A stretch of DNA of 64,000 nucleotides from Micromonospora sp. FIMYZ51 (GCF_038246755.1 NZ_CP134706.1:5580001-5644000); one strand, 5' to 3'; counted from the first letter of the stretch, positions 29,325-37,979 are shown. Notes: a model not told the origin generated them from the letters alone. A program made the numbers and translations.

Positions 29325-29633
29325 CAGAGCCTCCCACGCGCCCGGATTGACACTTAACGAAGGTTCAGTTTTCGAATACCCCGAAGCCGGCCTCCGGCAA
29401 TCCGGGGAGCGATGCAGATCGGTGGGCGAAGGTTAAGCGAGGATCGCTCGGCCTGGGACCATTCGGTGACAATAGGCACAGCCATCCCGGCAATCGACGT
29501 TCATGGCATTTCCTGGGAACGTTTCCACGCGCACGAATACGCAATCGGCGGCCCCCCGTATCCTTGACGACACGCAGCGTCACCGCCGCGCTTTTGCCAT
29601 TACCGCCGCGAATACACCCTCGGAGCCGCCGCC
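29325..29633. promoter_or_regulatory. Divergent promoter region ppdK / GH20
   Basis: The 309-bp spacer has no gene I can support. It includes AT-richer stretches near the ppdK start (29345-29385) and a LacI-type palindrome at 29514-29527 described separately. The GH20 GTG start is preceded by GGAG at 29622-29625. Confidence 0.45.
29514..29527. promoter_or_regulatory. LacI-family-type operator candidate
   Basis: TGGGAACGTTTCCA is an almost perfect palindrome around a central CG (one mismatch between arms). It matches the general form of LacI/GalR-family operators (TGGNAnCGnTNCCA). It lies 107 bp before the hexosaminidase start, a reasonable position for sugar-responsive control of that gene. 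No LacI gene is in the window, so the regulator would be encoded elsewhere. Confidence 0.45.
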
Positions 29634-31445
29634 GTGTCCTCGCCGTCCAGCACCGTCCCGGAGCCACGTCACCCGTCCCGCCGGTCCGACGCCGACCCGG
29701 CGACCCAGGAGTCCGACACCGCGCTGGTGGCCTCGGGGTCCGACGTCACGCTGGCGGCCTCGGGGTCCGACCCGACGCCCGACGCCACCACCGCGGCATC
29801 GGCGTCCGACGTCACGCTGGCGGCACGGGGGCGTACCGCCGCAGAGCTGGCCGGGGCGGCGGCGCGGGAGGCGGCGGCGCGGCTCGCCCCGCCGGCCCCG
29901 GTCCGGCTCGGCGACGTGCTGCCCGCCCCCGAGCGGGTCAGCCCGGATCCGACCGCCGACCATCTGCTGCGGGCCGACGCGGTGATCCGGGTCAGCGCCG
30001 ACCCGGCCGCGCTTGCCGTCGGTGAGCAGCTCGCCGCGCTGCTGCGCCCGGCCACCGGCTACCCGCTGCCGGTCACCGACACCGCCACGCCGACCCCGAC
30101 CGGCGGAATCGCGCTGCACCTGGCCGGCGACGACGACCTCGGAGCCGAGGGCTACCGGCTCGACATCGCCGCCGACGGGGTACGCATCCGCGCCGGCACC
30201 GCCGCCGGCCTACAGCACGGGGTGCAGACGCTGCGGCAACTCCTGCCGGCCGCGATCGAGAGCCCGAGCCCGGTCGCCGCCCGCTGGGTGCTGCCCGGCG
30301 GGTCGATCGTCGACCGGCCGCGCTATCCGTACCGGGGCGCGATGCTCGACGTGGCCCGGCACTTCTTCGGCGTACCCGACGTGCTGCGGGTCATCGACCA
30401 CCTGGCCCGGTACAAGCTCAACCACCTGCACCTGCACCTCACCGACGACCAGGGCTGGCGGATCGCGCTCGACTCCTGGCCGAGGCTGGCCACCGTCGGC
30501 GGAGCCGGTGCGGTCGGCGGCGGTCCCGGCGGGTACTACACCCAGGCCGACTACCGGCGGATCGTGGCGTACGCGGCGGCCCGGCACATCACCGTGGTGC
30601 CGGAGATCGACCTGCCCGGCCACACCAACGCCGCGCTTGTCGCGTACCCGGAGCTGGCGCCGGATCGGGTGGCACCGCCGCCGTACACCGGCACCGAGGT
30701 CGGGTTCAGCTACGTCGACCCGACAAGCGAGCGGACGTACGACTTCGTCGCCGACGTGCTCGGCGAGGTGGCCGCGCTCACCCCTGGCGGGTGGTTGCAC
30801 ATCGGCGGCGACGAGGCGTTCAAGGTGCCCGCCGAGGAGTACGCCCGTTTCGTCGAGCGGGTCCAGCGGATCGTCGCCGGGCTGGGCCGACGCATGATCG
30901 GTTGGCACCAGATCGCCCCGGCCGCCCACGCCGACGGGCGCGTCCTGCAATGGTGGGGCACCAACGGCGACGACCCGGTCACCGCCGACGCGGTGCGCCG
31001 GGGCGGCAAGCTGATCCTCTCCCCCGGCAACCACGCCTACCTCGACATGAAATACACCCCGGACACCCCGATCGGGCACGACTGGGCCGGCCTGATCGAC
31101 GTACGCCGGGCGTACGACTGGGACCCGGGCACCCACCTGACCGGGGTGCCGGCCGACGCGGTGCTCGGTGTCGAGGCGCCGCTGTGGACCGAGTCGGTGA
31201 CCACCCTCGCCGAGATCGAGTTCATGCTGCTGCCCCGACTGCCGGCCATCGCCGAGCTGGGCTGGTCCACGCCGGCCACGCACGACTGGACCGCGTTCCG
31301 CGACCGGCTGGCCGGCCACGGCCCCCGCTGGAGCACCGCCGGCATCGCCTACCACCGTGCCCCCGAGATCCCCTGGCCCGCTCCCATCCCCACCCCCCGT
31401 ACGCCCACCTCTCCCACCCCTGCCCGCCCGCGACCAGCTCATTGA
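29634..31445 (+). CDS. Glycoside hydrolase family 20 beta-N-acetylhexosaminidase
   Basis: The 603-residue enzyme removes terminal GlcNAc/GalNAc from chitin- or peptidoglycan-derived sugars. After a low-complexity N-terminus (about 1-75), a small GH20b domain (about 90-220; AAGLQHGVQTLRQLLP) leads into the catalytic barrel: PYRGAMLDVARHFF, NHLHLHLTDDQGWRI, PEIDLPGHTNAAL and HIGGDEAF with Asp393/Glu394 as the catalytic pair. No signal peptide is visible, so it may act inside the cell on imported chito-oligosaccharides. The N-terminus contains imperfect repeats of a GSDVTLAAS-type unit. A downstream start after that region cannot be excluded. Confidence 0.92.
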   Translation: MSSPSSTVPEPRHPSRRSDADPATQESDTALVASGSDVTLAASGSDPTPDATTAASASDVTLAARGRTAAELAGAAAREAAARLAPPAPVRLGDVLPAPERVSPDPTADHLLRADAVIRVSADPAALAVGEQLAALLRPATGYPLPVTDTATPTPTGGIALHLAGDDDLGAEGYRLDIAADGVRIRAGTAAGLQHGVQTLRQLLPAAIESPSPVAARWVLPGGSIVDRPRYPYRGAMLDVARHFFGVPDVLRVIDHLARYKLNHLHLHLTDDQGWRIALDSWPRLATVGGAGAVGGGPGGYYTQADYRRIVAYAAARHITVVPEIDLPGHTNAALVAYPELAPDRVAPPPYTGTEVGFSYVDPTSERTYDFVADVLGEVAALTPGGWLHIGGDEAFKVPAEEYARFVERVQRIVAGLGRRMIGWHQIAPAAHADGRVLQWWGTNGDDPVTADAVRRGGKLILSPGNHAYLDMKYTPDTPIGHDWAGLIDVRRAYDWDPGTHLTGVPADAVLGVEAPLWTESVTTLAEIEFMLLPRLPAIAELGWSTPATHDWTAFRDRLAGHGPRWSTAGIAYHRAPEIPWPAPIPTPRTPTSPTPARPRPAH

Positions 31446-31458
31446 TCATGAAGTTGTG
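31441..31458 (+). repeat. Solitary arm of the GATC inverted-repeat family
   Basis: ATTGATCATGAAGTTGTG resembles the left arms of the long inverted repeats at 42195 and 51981 (GATCAnGnAGTTTg). It overlaps the GH20 stop codon, as the 42195 copy overlaps a stop. I found no matching right arm within the next few hundred bases, so this looks like a half or decayed copy. Confidence 0.4.
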
Positions 31459-31873
31459 GCCCTGGTGAGCGCTTCTCGGCGGCAACGACCCGGATGCCCG
31501 CTACCGGCGGATGCCCGCTACCGGGCTGAAAGGTCCGGCCGCATCCGACCTGGGGCCGCTGTTACGGGTTGCGAGGTTTGTCCGTGACCGGCGACACCCC
31601 GATGGCGGAATGTCGCAGGTCGGTCGGTCGTTGAACCATGCCGTGGTCGGGAGCGCCAGTCGAGCGCCCCGGCGGCACCGGCACCACCGGCTGCGCGGCC
31701 GGAACGCTGTCGCAGGTTGGAATGCACCAGCCGTCGGCCTGGTTGTTCACCCGAGACGCCCGCGTCGCAGGTCGGCCGGGCACCGTCAGTCGAAGAACGA
31801 ACCCCTTTCCCATCGGGGTCCGGCCAGCTTGCGCACGCCGGGCCCGTCCCCCGAGCGAAAGGCTTCGATCATC
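31446..31873. promoter_or_regulatory. Long leader region upstream of the C39-like peptidase
   Basis: The 428-bp spacer between GH20 and the secreted peptidase has no supportable gene. It contains a 17-bp direct repeat of CGGATGCCCGCTACCGG (31491 and 31508). It also holds two similar GTCGCAGGT-like motifs near 31612, 31706 and 31766, and a short CCCC/GGGG hairpin near 31797-31820. I looked for a ydaO (c-di-AMP) aptamer, common before such genes, and did not find its core. Confidence 0.3.
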
Positions 31874-32539
31874 ATGCGTACCGACATCTTTCGCAAGGCT
31901 GCCCTGACCGCTGCCGGCCTCGCCTTCACCGGCGGCGCCATCGCCGGCCCCGTCACCGCCGCCTACGCGGCCGACGACCGGCCCACGGCGCAGACGCAGG
32001 CCCGGCACGCCGACCGCAAGCCCGGCGGCGAGCGCCAGCTCAACGTGCGGTACGAGGCCCAGCCGAACTTCTACTACTGCGGCCCCGCCGCGGCCCGTAA
32101 CGCGCTGAGCGTGCAGGGCAAGAACATCGACGTGCACGCCATGGCCAAGGAGATGGGCACCACCGAGGCCGGCACCGACTCGATCAACGACATCACCCCG
32201 GTGCTGAACAAGGAGACCGGCAAGGACATCTACAAGTCGGTGGAGATCCGCGACACCAAGGCCGACCGCAAGCAGACCGACAAGCTGCGCGAGGACATCG
32301 TCCGCACCATCGACGACGGCCACGCCGTGGTCGCCAACATCGCCGGCACCGCCACCGACACCGACGGCCGCACCCACTCCTTCGAGGGCGGGCACTACAT
32401 CAGCGTCGTCGGTTACCGGGACGGCGGCGAGACCGTCACGATCGCCGACTCCGCCGACCCGAACACCGCCTCCTACCAGATGAGCGTGGACGCGCTCGCC
32501 GACTGGATCGCCACCCGCGGTTACAGCGCCACCAGCTGA
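31874..32539 (+). CDS. Secreted C39-like peptidase
   Basis: The 221-residue protein has a Sec signal (RTDIFRKAALTAAGLAF, cleavage likely after AYA near 32) and a mature domain of the peptidase_C39-like papain fold. The probable catalytic residues are Cys69 in FYYCGPAAARN, His174 in GGHYISVVGY and Asp192 in IADSADP. The segment between is rich in Lys/Asp/Thr. Such exported C39-like proteins are frequent in Micromonospora and Streptomyces; substrates are unknown. It stands alone, ends before a strong terminator, and has a long upstream leader, which together suggest a highly and separately expressed secreted protein. Confidence 0.85.
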   Translation: MRTDIFRKAALTAAGLAFTGGAIAGPVTAAYAADDRPTAQTQARHADRKPGGERQLNVRYEAQPNFYYCGPAAARNALSVQGKNIDVHAMAKEMGTTEAGTDSINDITPVLNKETGKDIYKSVEIRDTKADRKQTDKLREDIVRTIDDGHAVVANIAGTATDTDGRTHSFEGGHYISVVGYRDGGETVTIADSADPNTASYQMSVDALADWIATRGYSATS

Positions 32540-32550
32540 CCGAGCAGGCG

Positions 32551-32583
32551 CGAAGGGCCGACCCCGACGGGGTCGGCCCTTCG
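32551..32583 (+). terminator. Strong intrinsic terminator
   Basis: A perfect 15-bp stem (CGAAGGGCCGACCCC and its complement) with a GAC loop begins 11 bp after the C39-like peptidase stop and is followed by TCGTCGTC. It terminates that gene and would also stop transcription from dusB on the other strand. Confidence 0.85.
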
Positions 32584-32700
32584 TCGTCACCACGATCGTC
32601 GCGAACCGGGATCCCTGGACGAGCCGGCCACTGCCGGGGCGGCCCGTCGGGATCTCGCCGGGCTGGCTCCTGCGAACCGCTGCGCCACCGGCACGGCGGA

Positions 32701-33882
32701 TCAGCCGCCCGAGTCGGCCAACTCGGCACCCACCGGAACCGTGTCGTCGTCGCGGCTGGCCAGCCAGCCGTCGGGCAGGAAGACCTTGCCCGGGGAGTTG
32801 GTCCGCCCGCGCGGCTGACCCAGCGTCTCCACCGGGAAGGGCACGGTCGGATCCAGCTTGCCGAGCAGGTCGTCCAGCTGGGCCAGGCTGTCGATCATCG
32901 CCAGCGCGCGGCGCAGTTCGCTGCCGACCGGGAAACCCTTGAGGTACCAGGCGACGTGCTTACGGAAATCGGTGCAGCCGTCCCGCTCCCCCCGGGCCGC
33001 GTTGCGGGCTCCCGCGGTGAACTGCTCGACCAGCAGCTCGGCGTGCCGCCGCATGGTCACCGCCACCTCGCCGAGGCTGGGCAGCCGCCGCTGGGCGGCA
33101 CCGTCGAACGCGGCGGCCAGGTCGGCGAAGAGCCACGGCCGGCCCAGACAGCCGCGCCCGATCACCACCCCGTCGACGCCGGTGTGCGCCACCATCCGCA
33201 GCGCGTCGTCGGCCTCCCAGATGTCACCGTTGCCCAGCACCGGCACGTCGAGCGCCTGCTTGAGGGTGGCGATGGCGTCCCAGTCCGCAGTGCCCGAGTA
33301 CCGCTGCGCGGCCGTACGCCCATGCAGGGCCACCGCCGCGACCCCGGCCTCCTGCGCGGCCAGCCCCGCCTCGACGTACGTCAGATGGTCGTCGTCGATG
33401 CCCTTGCGCATCTTCACCGTGACCGGCACCCCGGCGGGTACCGCCGCGTCCACCGCAGCCCGCACCAGCCGGGCGAAGAGCCGACGCCGCCACGGCAACG
33501 CGGCACCGCCGCCGCGCCGGGTGACCTTCGGCACCGGGCAGCCGAAGTTCAGGTCCACATGGTCTGCGAGATCCTTTTCCACCACGATCCGCACCGCGGC
33601 GGCGGTGGTCTCCGGATCGGTGCCGTAGAGCTGGAGGCTGCGCGGCGATTCGTCCGTTCCGAACGCGATCATCCGCAGCGTCTTCGGATTACGCTCGACC
33701 AGGGCGACCGTGGTGATCATCTCGCAGACGTAGATGCCACCGCCCTGCTCCCGACAGAGCTGACGGAACCCGACATTTGTGATGCCCGCCATCGGCGCCA
33801 GCACCACCGGCGGCCACACCTGATGCCGCCCCAGCGTCAGCGGGCGCAGATCAGCAGCAGCAGCAACACTCGTCGTCGGCAC
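32701..33882 (-). CDS. dusB: tRNA-dihydrouridine synthase (DusB-like)
   Basis: The 393-residue FMN enzyme reduces uridine to dihydrouridine in tRNA. Characteristic pieces are VLAPMAGITNVGFR (about 27-40), SLQLYGTDPE, VDLNFGCPVPKVTRRGGGAALP with the catalytic cysteine, VKMRKGIDD, ALHGRTAAQRYSGTADW and VLGNGDIWEADDALRM. The GTG start at 33882 has no obvious ribosome site. The repeat locus C lies only 11 bp upstream, so the leader of this gene is partly made of repeat DNA. Confidence 0.93.
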   Translation of the reverse strand: MPTTSVAAAADLRPLTLGRHQVWPPVVLAPMAGITNVGFRQLCREQGGGIYVCEMITTVALVERNPKTLRMIAFGTDESPRSLQLYGTDPETTAAAVRIVVEKDLADHVDLNFGCPVPKVTRRGGGAALPWRRRLFARLVRAAVDAAVPAGVPVTVKMRKGIDDDHLTYVEAGLAAQEAGVAAVALHGRTAAQRYSGTADWDAIATLKQALDVPVLGNGDIWEADDALRMVAHTGVDGVVIGRGCLGRPWLFADLAAAFDGAAQRRLPSLGEVAVTMRRHAELLVEQFTAGARNAARGERDGCTDFRKHVAWYLKGFPVGSELRRALAMIDSLAQLDDLLGKLDPTVPFPVETLGQPRGRTNSPGKVFLPDGWLASRDDDTVPVGAELADSGG

Positions 33883-33892
33883 CGCCCAAGTG

Positions 33893-33945
33893 TAAGGAAG
33901 GGCTCCCTTTTAACGCCTCGTGCATAGGAAGGGCCCCTTCTTAAC
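33893..33945 (-). repeat. 31-bp tandem palindromic repeat, locus C (two units)
   Basis: AGGAAGGGC-type units start at 33895 and 33926 (31-bp period); the first core is degenerate (GGGCTCCC) and the second is GGGCCCC. It occupies the divergent spacer between dusB and the DUF559-like gene, immediately upstream of the dusB start, so it may carry or disturb the promoter. Confidence 0.8.
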
Positions 33946-34061
33946 GCGACGCATAACACACCCAGCCGAAGATCAGGCGTTTGTCCACAGCCCGCCTGGT
34001 CATCCACAGGTTCGCAGGGCGGGCGAGACACCGACGGGCCGCCGCCCCGATGCTGCGCTCC

Positions 34062-35030
34062 ATGCGTACCCCTCCACCCGAGTTCGCCGACCTGGCCGAG
34101 CGGCAACAGCAGATCGTCAGCCGAGTGCAACTGCTCGCGGCTGGCTTCGACGACATGTACCTGTACCGACAGGCCCGGCGCGGCCTGTGGCAGCGCGTCC
34201 TACCCGCGACGTACGCCCTGGTCACCGGCGCCCTGACCGACGAGCAACGGCGGATCTCCGCGGCCCTCTACGCCGGCGGCGAGGCGCAGCTCACCGGGCT
34301 GGCCGCCCTCAACTGGTACGGCTTCCGGCAGTGTCCCAGCACCCAGGCCGTACACCTGGTCGTGCCGCATCACGCGCGCCGCAAGTCCGCCGGGCACGCG
34401 GTGATCTCGCGGGCCCTGGCCCTGGACGAGCGGGCCCGCAGCACGCCGCTCTACCCGGTCTGTTCGCCGGCCCGCGCGGTGGTCGACGCGGCGCGGGACC
34501 TGCGCCAGCTACGCCCGGTGCGGGCGGTCGTCGCCGAGGCCATCCAGCGGGGGTACGCCGACCTCGCGTCGCTGGACGAGGAGATCCGCCGGGCACGGCG
34601 CAGCCGGACGGCGCTGGTCAGGAAGGCGTTCTCCGAAGTGATGCAGGGTACGCGCTCGGCGCCCGAGGCCGAGTTGCGGGAGTGCCTGGCGGAGAGCCCG
34701 GCGCTGGCGGAGATCCACTGGAATCCGCGGCTACTCGACCCGGGCGGCCGGTCCCTGCCGACGCCCGACGGCTACCTCCCGGACGCGGCCGTGGCGTTGG
34801 AGGTCGACTCGCAGGAATACCATCTCCGCCCGGCCGACTGGGCGCGCACCCTCGACCGGCACAACGAACTCAGTCGGCACGGCATCCTGGTCCTGCACTT
34901 CACGCCCGCGCAGATCCGCCGCGAGCCGCGCCGGGTGCGGCGCATGGTGACCGACGCGTACGAGTCCCGGCGGGGTCTTGGTGCCACTACCGGAGTACGG
35001 GTCGACCCGCGGCCAGACCCTGCCCGCTGA
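34062..35030 (+). CDS. DUF559-like protein with AbiEi-type N-terminus (function unknown)
   Basis: The roughly 322-residue protein has an N-terminal winged-helix-like part (about 10-75; DLAERQQQIVSRVQLLAAG and RRGLWQRVLPATYAL) resembling type IV antitoxin AbiEi domains, and a C-terminal region (about 210-310) resembling DUF559/Vsr-type endonuclease-like folds: PDAAVALEVDSQEYH and NELSRHGILVLHFTP. Such two-part proteins are abundant in actinomycetes and have no proven role. No AbiEii toxin gene is adjacent, so an antitoxin function is not supported. ATGs at 33981, 34050 and 34062 are all open; none has a clear ribosome site. Confidence 0.6.
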   Translation: MRTPPPEFADLAERQQQIVSRVQLLAAGFDDMYLYRQARRGLWQRVLPATYALVTGALTDEQRRISAALYAGGEAQLTGLAALNWYGFRQCPSTQAVHLVVPHHARRKSAGHAVISRALALDERARSTPLYPVCSPARAVVDAARDLRQLRPVRAVVAEAIQRGYADLASLDEEIRRARRSRTALVRKAFSEVMQGTRSAPEAELRECLAESPALAEIHWNPRLLDPGGRSLPTPDGYLPDAAVALEVDSQEYHLRPADWARTLDRHNELSRHGILVLHFTPAQIRREPRRVRRMVTDAYESRRGLGATTGVRVDPRPDPAR

Positions 35031-35046
35031 GCCGACTCGGCCTTCC

Positions 35047-35118
35047 GAACCGGCACCACAGACCGGCACCACAGCCCGAACCGGCACCACAGACCGGCAC
35101 CACAGGCCGAACCGGCAC
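35047..35118. repeat. GC-rich minisatellite (ACCGGCACCACAG units)
   Basis: About five imperfect copies of ACCGGCACCACAG, grouped as two 30-bp units, occupy the space after the DUF559-like gene. It is non-coding in the sense that no start or ribosome site fits; it lies between convergent genes. Confidence 0.6.
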
Positions 35119-35163
35119 CTGAACAGCTGAGCCGGCGCCCCGAGCGTCACCGGCGCCCCGAAT

Positions 35164-35217
35164 GTTAAGAAGGGGCCCCTGCTATACGCCAGGCGTTAAA
35201 AAGGGGCCCTTCCTTAC
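35164..35217 (+). repeat. 31-bp tandem palindromic repeat, locus D (two units)
   Basis: GTTAAGAAGGGGCCCC and GTTAAAAAGGGGCCC units start at 35164 and 35195, again 31 bp apart. The array ends with CCTTACCCCTCA, whose last three bases are the complement of the glyS stop codon, exactly as locus B ends at the BCCT stop. Confidence 0.8.
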
Positions 35218-35220
35218 CCC

Positions 35221-36600
35221 TCAGCAGCCGGGGAGGTGGTCGATGAGGTATCGCTCGACCTGGTCCAGGGTGATCCGCTCCTGGGCCATGGTGTCCCGGT
35301 TGCGGATGGTCACCGCGTTGTCGTCAAGGGTTTCGAAGTCGACGGTGACGCAGAACGGGGTGCCGATCTCGTCCTGCCGGCGGTAGCGGCGACCGATCGC
35401 CTGCGAGTCGTCGAACTCGACCACCCAGCGCTTGCGCAGGTCGGCGGCGAGCTGCTTGGCCTTGGGCGAGAGCGCCTCGTTGCGGGACAGCGGCAGCACG
35501 GCCACCTTGACGGGCGCCAGTCGCGGGTCGAAGCGCATCACGGTCCGCTTGTCCACGCCGCCCTTGGTGTTCGGCGCCTCGTCCTCGTCGTACGCCTCCA
35601 GCAGGAACGCCAGCACCGCGCGGGTCAGGCCGGCGGCCGGCTCGATCACGTACGGCACCCAGCGCTCGCCCTTGGTCTGGTCGAAGTAGGACAGGTCGAC
35701 GCCGGAGTGCTTGCTGTGCGTGGAGAGGTCGAAGTCGGTGCGGTTGGCGACGCCCTCCAGCTCGGCGAACTCGGTGCCGCCGAACTGGAAGCGGTACTCG
35801 ATGTCGACCGTCCGCTTGGAGTAGTGGGAGAGCTTCTCCTTCGGGTGCTCGTAGAAGCGCAGGTTGCTCTCGGACAGGCCGAGGTCGATGTACCAGTTCC
35901 AGCGCTCGGAGAGCCAGTACTCGTGCCACTGCTCGTCGGTGCCCGGCTCGACGAAGAACTCCATCTCCATCTGCTCGAACTCGCGGGTACGGAAGATGAA
36001 GTTGCCCGGGGTGATCTCGTTGCGGAACGACTTGCCGGTCTGCGCGATGCCGAACGGCGGCTTCTTCCGGGCCACCGTCTCGACGTTCTTGTAGTTGACG
36101 AAGATGCCCTGGGCGGTCTCCGGGCGCAGGTAGTGCAGCCCCTCGTCGCTCTCCACCGGGCCGAGGTAGGTCTTCATCAGGCCGTTGAACATCTTCGGCT
36201 CGGTGAAGGTGCCCTTGTTGCCGCAGTTGGGGCAGTTCAGCTCGGTAAGCGAGGCCGGCGACTTGCCGTGCTTGGCCTCGTACGCCTCCTCCAGGTGGTC
36301 GGCGCGGAACCGCTTGTGGCAGGACTGGCACTCGGTCAGCGGGTCGACGAAGGCGTCCAGGTGGCCGGAGGCGGCCCACACGTCGCGGGCCAGGATCACC
36401 GCGGAGTCCAGGCCGACCACGTCGTCGCGCTGCTGGACCATGGTCTTCCACCACTGCCGGCGGACGTTCTCCTTGAGTTCCACGCCGAGCGGACCGTAGT
36501 CCCACGCCGACCGGGTGCCTCCGTAGATCTCGCTGGAGGGAAAGACGAAGCCCCGGCGCTTGGCGAGGCTGACGATGGCGTCGATTCGGTCGGCTGGCAT
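35221..36600 (-). CDS. glyS: Glycine--tRNA ligase
   Basis: The 459-residue class II aminoacyl-tRNA synthetase charges tRNA-Gly. I chose the ATG at 36600 because GTAGGAGGAAAA precedes it; an ORF extension of 33 codons lacks protein-like features. Clear motifs include the N-terminal [16 protein letters not shown], the zinc-ribbon pairs CQSCHKRF and [10 protein letters not shown] near 90-130, [15 protein letters not shown], and the C-terminal anticodon-binding domain starting near [13 protein letters not shown]. It is the alpha2, eukaryote-like type usual in actinobacteria. It precedes the smtB-zur pair in M. tuberculosis too. Confidence 0.96.
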   Translation of the reverse strand: MPADRIDAIVSLAKRRGFVFPSSEIYGGTRSAWDYGPLGVELKENVRRQWWKTMVQQRDDVVGLDSAVILARDVWAASGHLDAFVDPLTECQSCHKRFRADHLEEAYEAKHGKSPASLTELNCPNCGNKGTFTEPKMFNGLMKTYLGPVESDEGLHYLRPETAQGIFVNYKNVETVARKKPPFGIAQTGKSFRNEITPGNFIFRTREFEQMEMEFFVEPGTDEQWHEYWLSERWNWYIDLGLSESNLRFYEHPKEKLSHYSKRTVDIEYRFQFGGTEFAELEGVANRTDFDLSTHSKHSGVDLSYFDQTKGERWVPYVIEPAAGLTRAVLAFLLEAYDEDEAPNTKGGVDKRTVMRFDPRLAPVKVAVLPLSRNEALSPKAKQLAADLRKRWVVEFDDSQAIGRRYRRQDEIGTPFCVTVDFETLDDNAVTIRNRDTMAQERITLDQVERYLIDHLPGC

Positions 36601-36714
36601 TTTTCCTCCTACGCCGACTGGCGGTCGGCGGGGACCTGGTGGGATGGACGGCACGGTACCGGGACCACGGTACGACCCGCGGGTACCCGAACCCAGCACA
36701 TTACCTGCGGCCGG

Positions 36715-37272
36715 TCAGTTGACTCCGCAGACCTCCATGCCGCCGGTCTGCTGGTCCTGCTGGAGCACCACCTGCTGGCGTTCCTGACCGCCACCGGAGT
36801 AGGTCACCTCCACCGGCACGGTAAGCGTGACGGTGTCCACCGCGCCGACCTTGTAGGAGGAGATCTGTGGCTCGGCGGCGGCCCGGCGCTCGAACTCCTG
36901 CCGGGACTCGCGGCGCTTGGCGTCCTCGCAGAGTTGGTCGTACGCCCGGCCGAACTCGCCGTCGCTCAGCGCCCGGAAGTAGTCGTCCGAGACCGTCCGG
37001 CCCTGCTCCTCGATCGCCTGCACCCCGCTGACCAGCAGACCGACCACTGCCGTGCCACCACCTCCGCAGCAGATCAGCACGGCCAGTGCGCCGGCGCCGA
37101 GGCCGAGCCAGAGGCGGGACCGTCCGCCCTCGGTCGGCGGCGCGGCGAATGGCGGGGCCACCCCGGGCCCGGGTGGCGGGGTCGGCACACCCGTCTCGGG
37201 GGCGCCGGGGGGCGGCGGGCCGGAACCGTCGGCGGGGTGGGGCGGTGGGGCTGCCGGTCCGGGAGCGGTCAT
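36715..37272 (-). CDS. Membrane-anchored hypothetical protein with proline-rich N-terminus
   Basis: The 185-residue protein has a Pro/Gly-rich cytoplasmic N-terminus (1-48), one transmembrane helix (about 52-78; LWLGLGAGALAVLICCGGGG, then AVVGLLV), and an extracellular C-terminal domain of about 105 residues with FRALSDGEFGRAYDQLCEDAK and a final conserved cysteine. This resembles DUF4878-type lumazine-like accumulation folds often found in actinobacterial surface proteins. The ATG at 37272 follows a Shine-Dalgarno-poor region. Function unknown. Confidence 0.7.
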   Translation of the reverse strand: MTAPGPAAPPPHPADGSGPPPPGAPETGVPTPPPGPGVAPPFAAPPTEGGRSRLWLGLGAGALAVLICCGGGGTAVVGLLVSGVQAIEEQGRTVSDDYFRALSDGEFGRAYDQLCEDAKRRESRQEFERRAAAEPQISSYKVGAVDTVTLTVPVEVTYSGGGQERQQVVLQQDQQTGGMEVCGVN

Positions 37273-37297
37273 GGAAGCCAGCGTAGTGCCCGACAAC

Positions 37298-37639
37298 TCA
37301 CCGGTAAGGACCCACAGCCCGATCGCTGGCGACCACCACCACGTCTCCGTCCGGCGCGGCGGTGGCCAACGCCTCGTACGCGGACGGCTCGTCGAGGCTC
37401 TCGGCGAGCAGCGGCACCGCGGTGACCTTGACATCGAAGCCACCGAGGGCCCGACGGTAGGTGCCGACCGACTCCCACTCGGTGACCAGGCACCAGTGTC
37501 GGGGGTCGTCCAGCGCCCGGACCAACTGACCGCGCAGGTAGCCGGGTCGGGCGGCGAGCGCCGCGAGCGCCGCGTGGGCCCGGCCGGTGAACGCCTCGGC
37601 GTCCGCTTCGTCGACCACGAACCGGTTGGTCACCAGCAC
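37298..37639 (-). CDS. Antibiotic biosynthesis monooxygenase (ABM)-family protein
   Basis: The 113-residue protein has a dimeric alpha-beta barrel sequence: VTNRFVVDEADAEAFTGR at the start, AARPGYLRGQLVRAL in the middle, then HWCLVTEWESVGTYRRAL. This is the pattern of ABM/heme-degrading-type small proteins. The GTG start has GGAGGAGG five bases upstream. Despite the family name, no biosynthetic cluster is near; most members are of unknown function or act as small-molecule oxidases. Confidence 0.8.
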   Translation of the reverse strand: MLVTNRFVVDEADAEAFTGRAHAALAALAARPGYLRGQLVRALDDPRHWCLVTEWESVGTYRRALGGFDVKVTAVPLLAESLDEPSAYEALATAAPDGDVVVVASDRAVGPYR

Positions 37640-37668
37640 CGGGTCCTCCTCCTCGTAGAGTCTGTGGG

Positions 37669-37926
37669 ATGCAGCGTACGCAGAGCCGCATCGCCGGCCG
37701 GTTGGCCCGGGCCAACCCCACGACCGTGTTCCTGGTCACCCTGCTCCTGGTGCTTGTCGCGTTCTTCACGCCTGGCGTTCTCGGCGGGCTGCTGACCCTG
37801 CTGCTCGCTGGCGCGATGGCCGCCCTGCTGGTCACGACCTGGCGGGTGCAGACGCCCGCGACCCGGGCGATCCGGCTGCTGCTGCTGACCCTGCTGATCA
37901 CCGCTGGCCTGATGAAGCTGCTCTGA
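37669..37926 (+). CDS. Small two-helix membrane protein (DUF6703-like)
   Basis: The 85-residue protein has a basic N-terminus (QRTQSRIAGRLARANPTT) and three hydrophobic stretches (about 20-34, 36-55 and 68-84). It resembles small actinobacterial proteins classed as DUF6703; I am only moderately sure of that name. It is divergent from the ABM gene by 29 bp and 89 bp upstream of the znu operon, but on the far side of the Zur-box candidate. Confidence 0.65.
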   Translation: MQRTQSRIAGRLARANPTTVFLVTLLLVLVAFFTPGVLGGLLTLLLAGAMAALLVTTWRVQTPATRAIRLLLLTLLITAGLMKLL

Positions 37927-37979
37927 CCGGAGGTCCCGGCGGAGGGCTCGACCGGCGCTGACATGCAATCATGCGTTTT

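Noticed and set aside
31446..31873. Possible c-di-AMP (ydaO) riboswitch before the C39-like peptidase
   Set aside because: Some ACGAACCC-like words occur, but the conserved GGGGACCCA and GGGGTGAATC cores are absent.
32584..32700. tRNA or small RNA gene
   Set aside because: I saw no cloverleaf with the TTCGA loop here or in the other spacers I read by eye.
34062..35030. Type IV toxin-antitoxin system (AbiEi-like)
   Set aside because: No AbiEii-type nucleotidyltransferase toxin gene is adjacent; only the winged-helix resemblance remains.
37298..37639. Part of an antibiotic biosynthesis cluster (ABM domain)
   Set aside because: There are no polyketide, peptide or tailoring genes nearby; ABM-fold proteins are common outside clusters.
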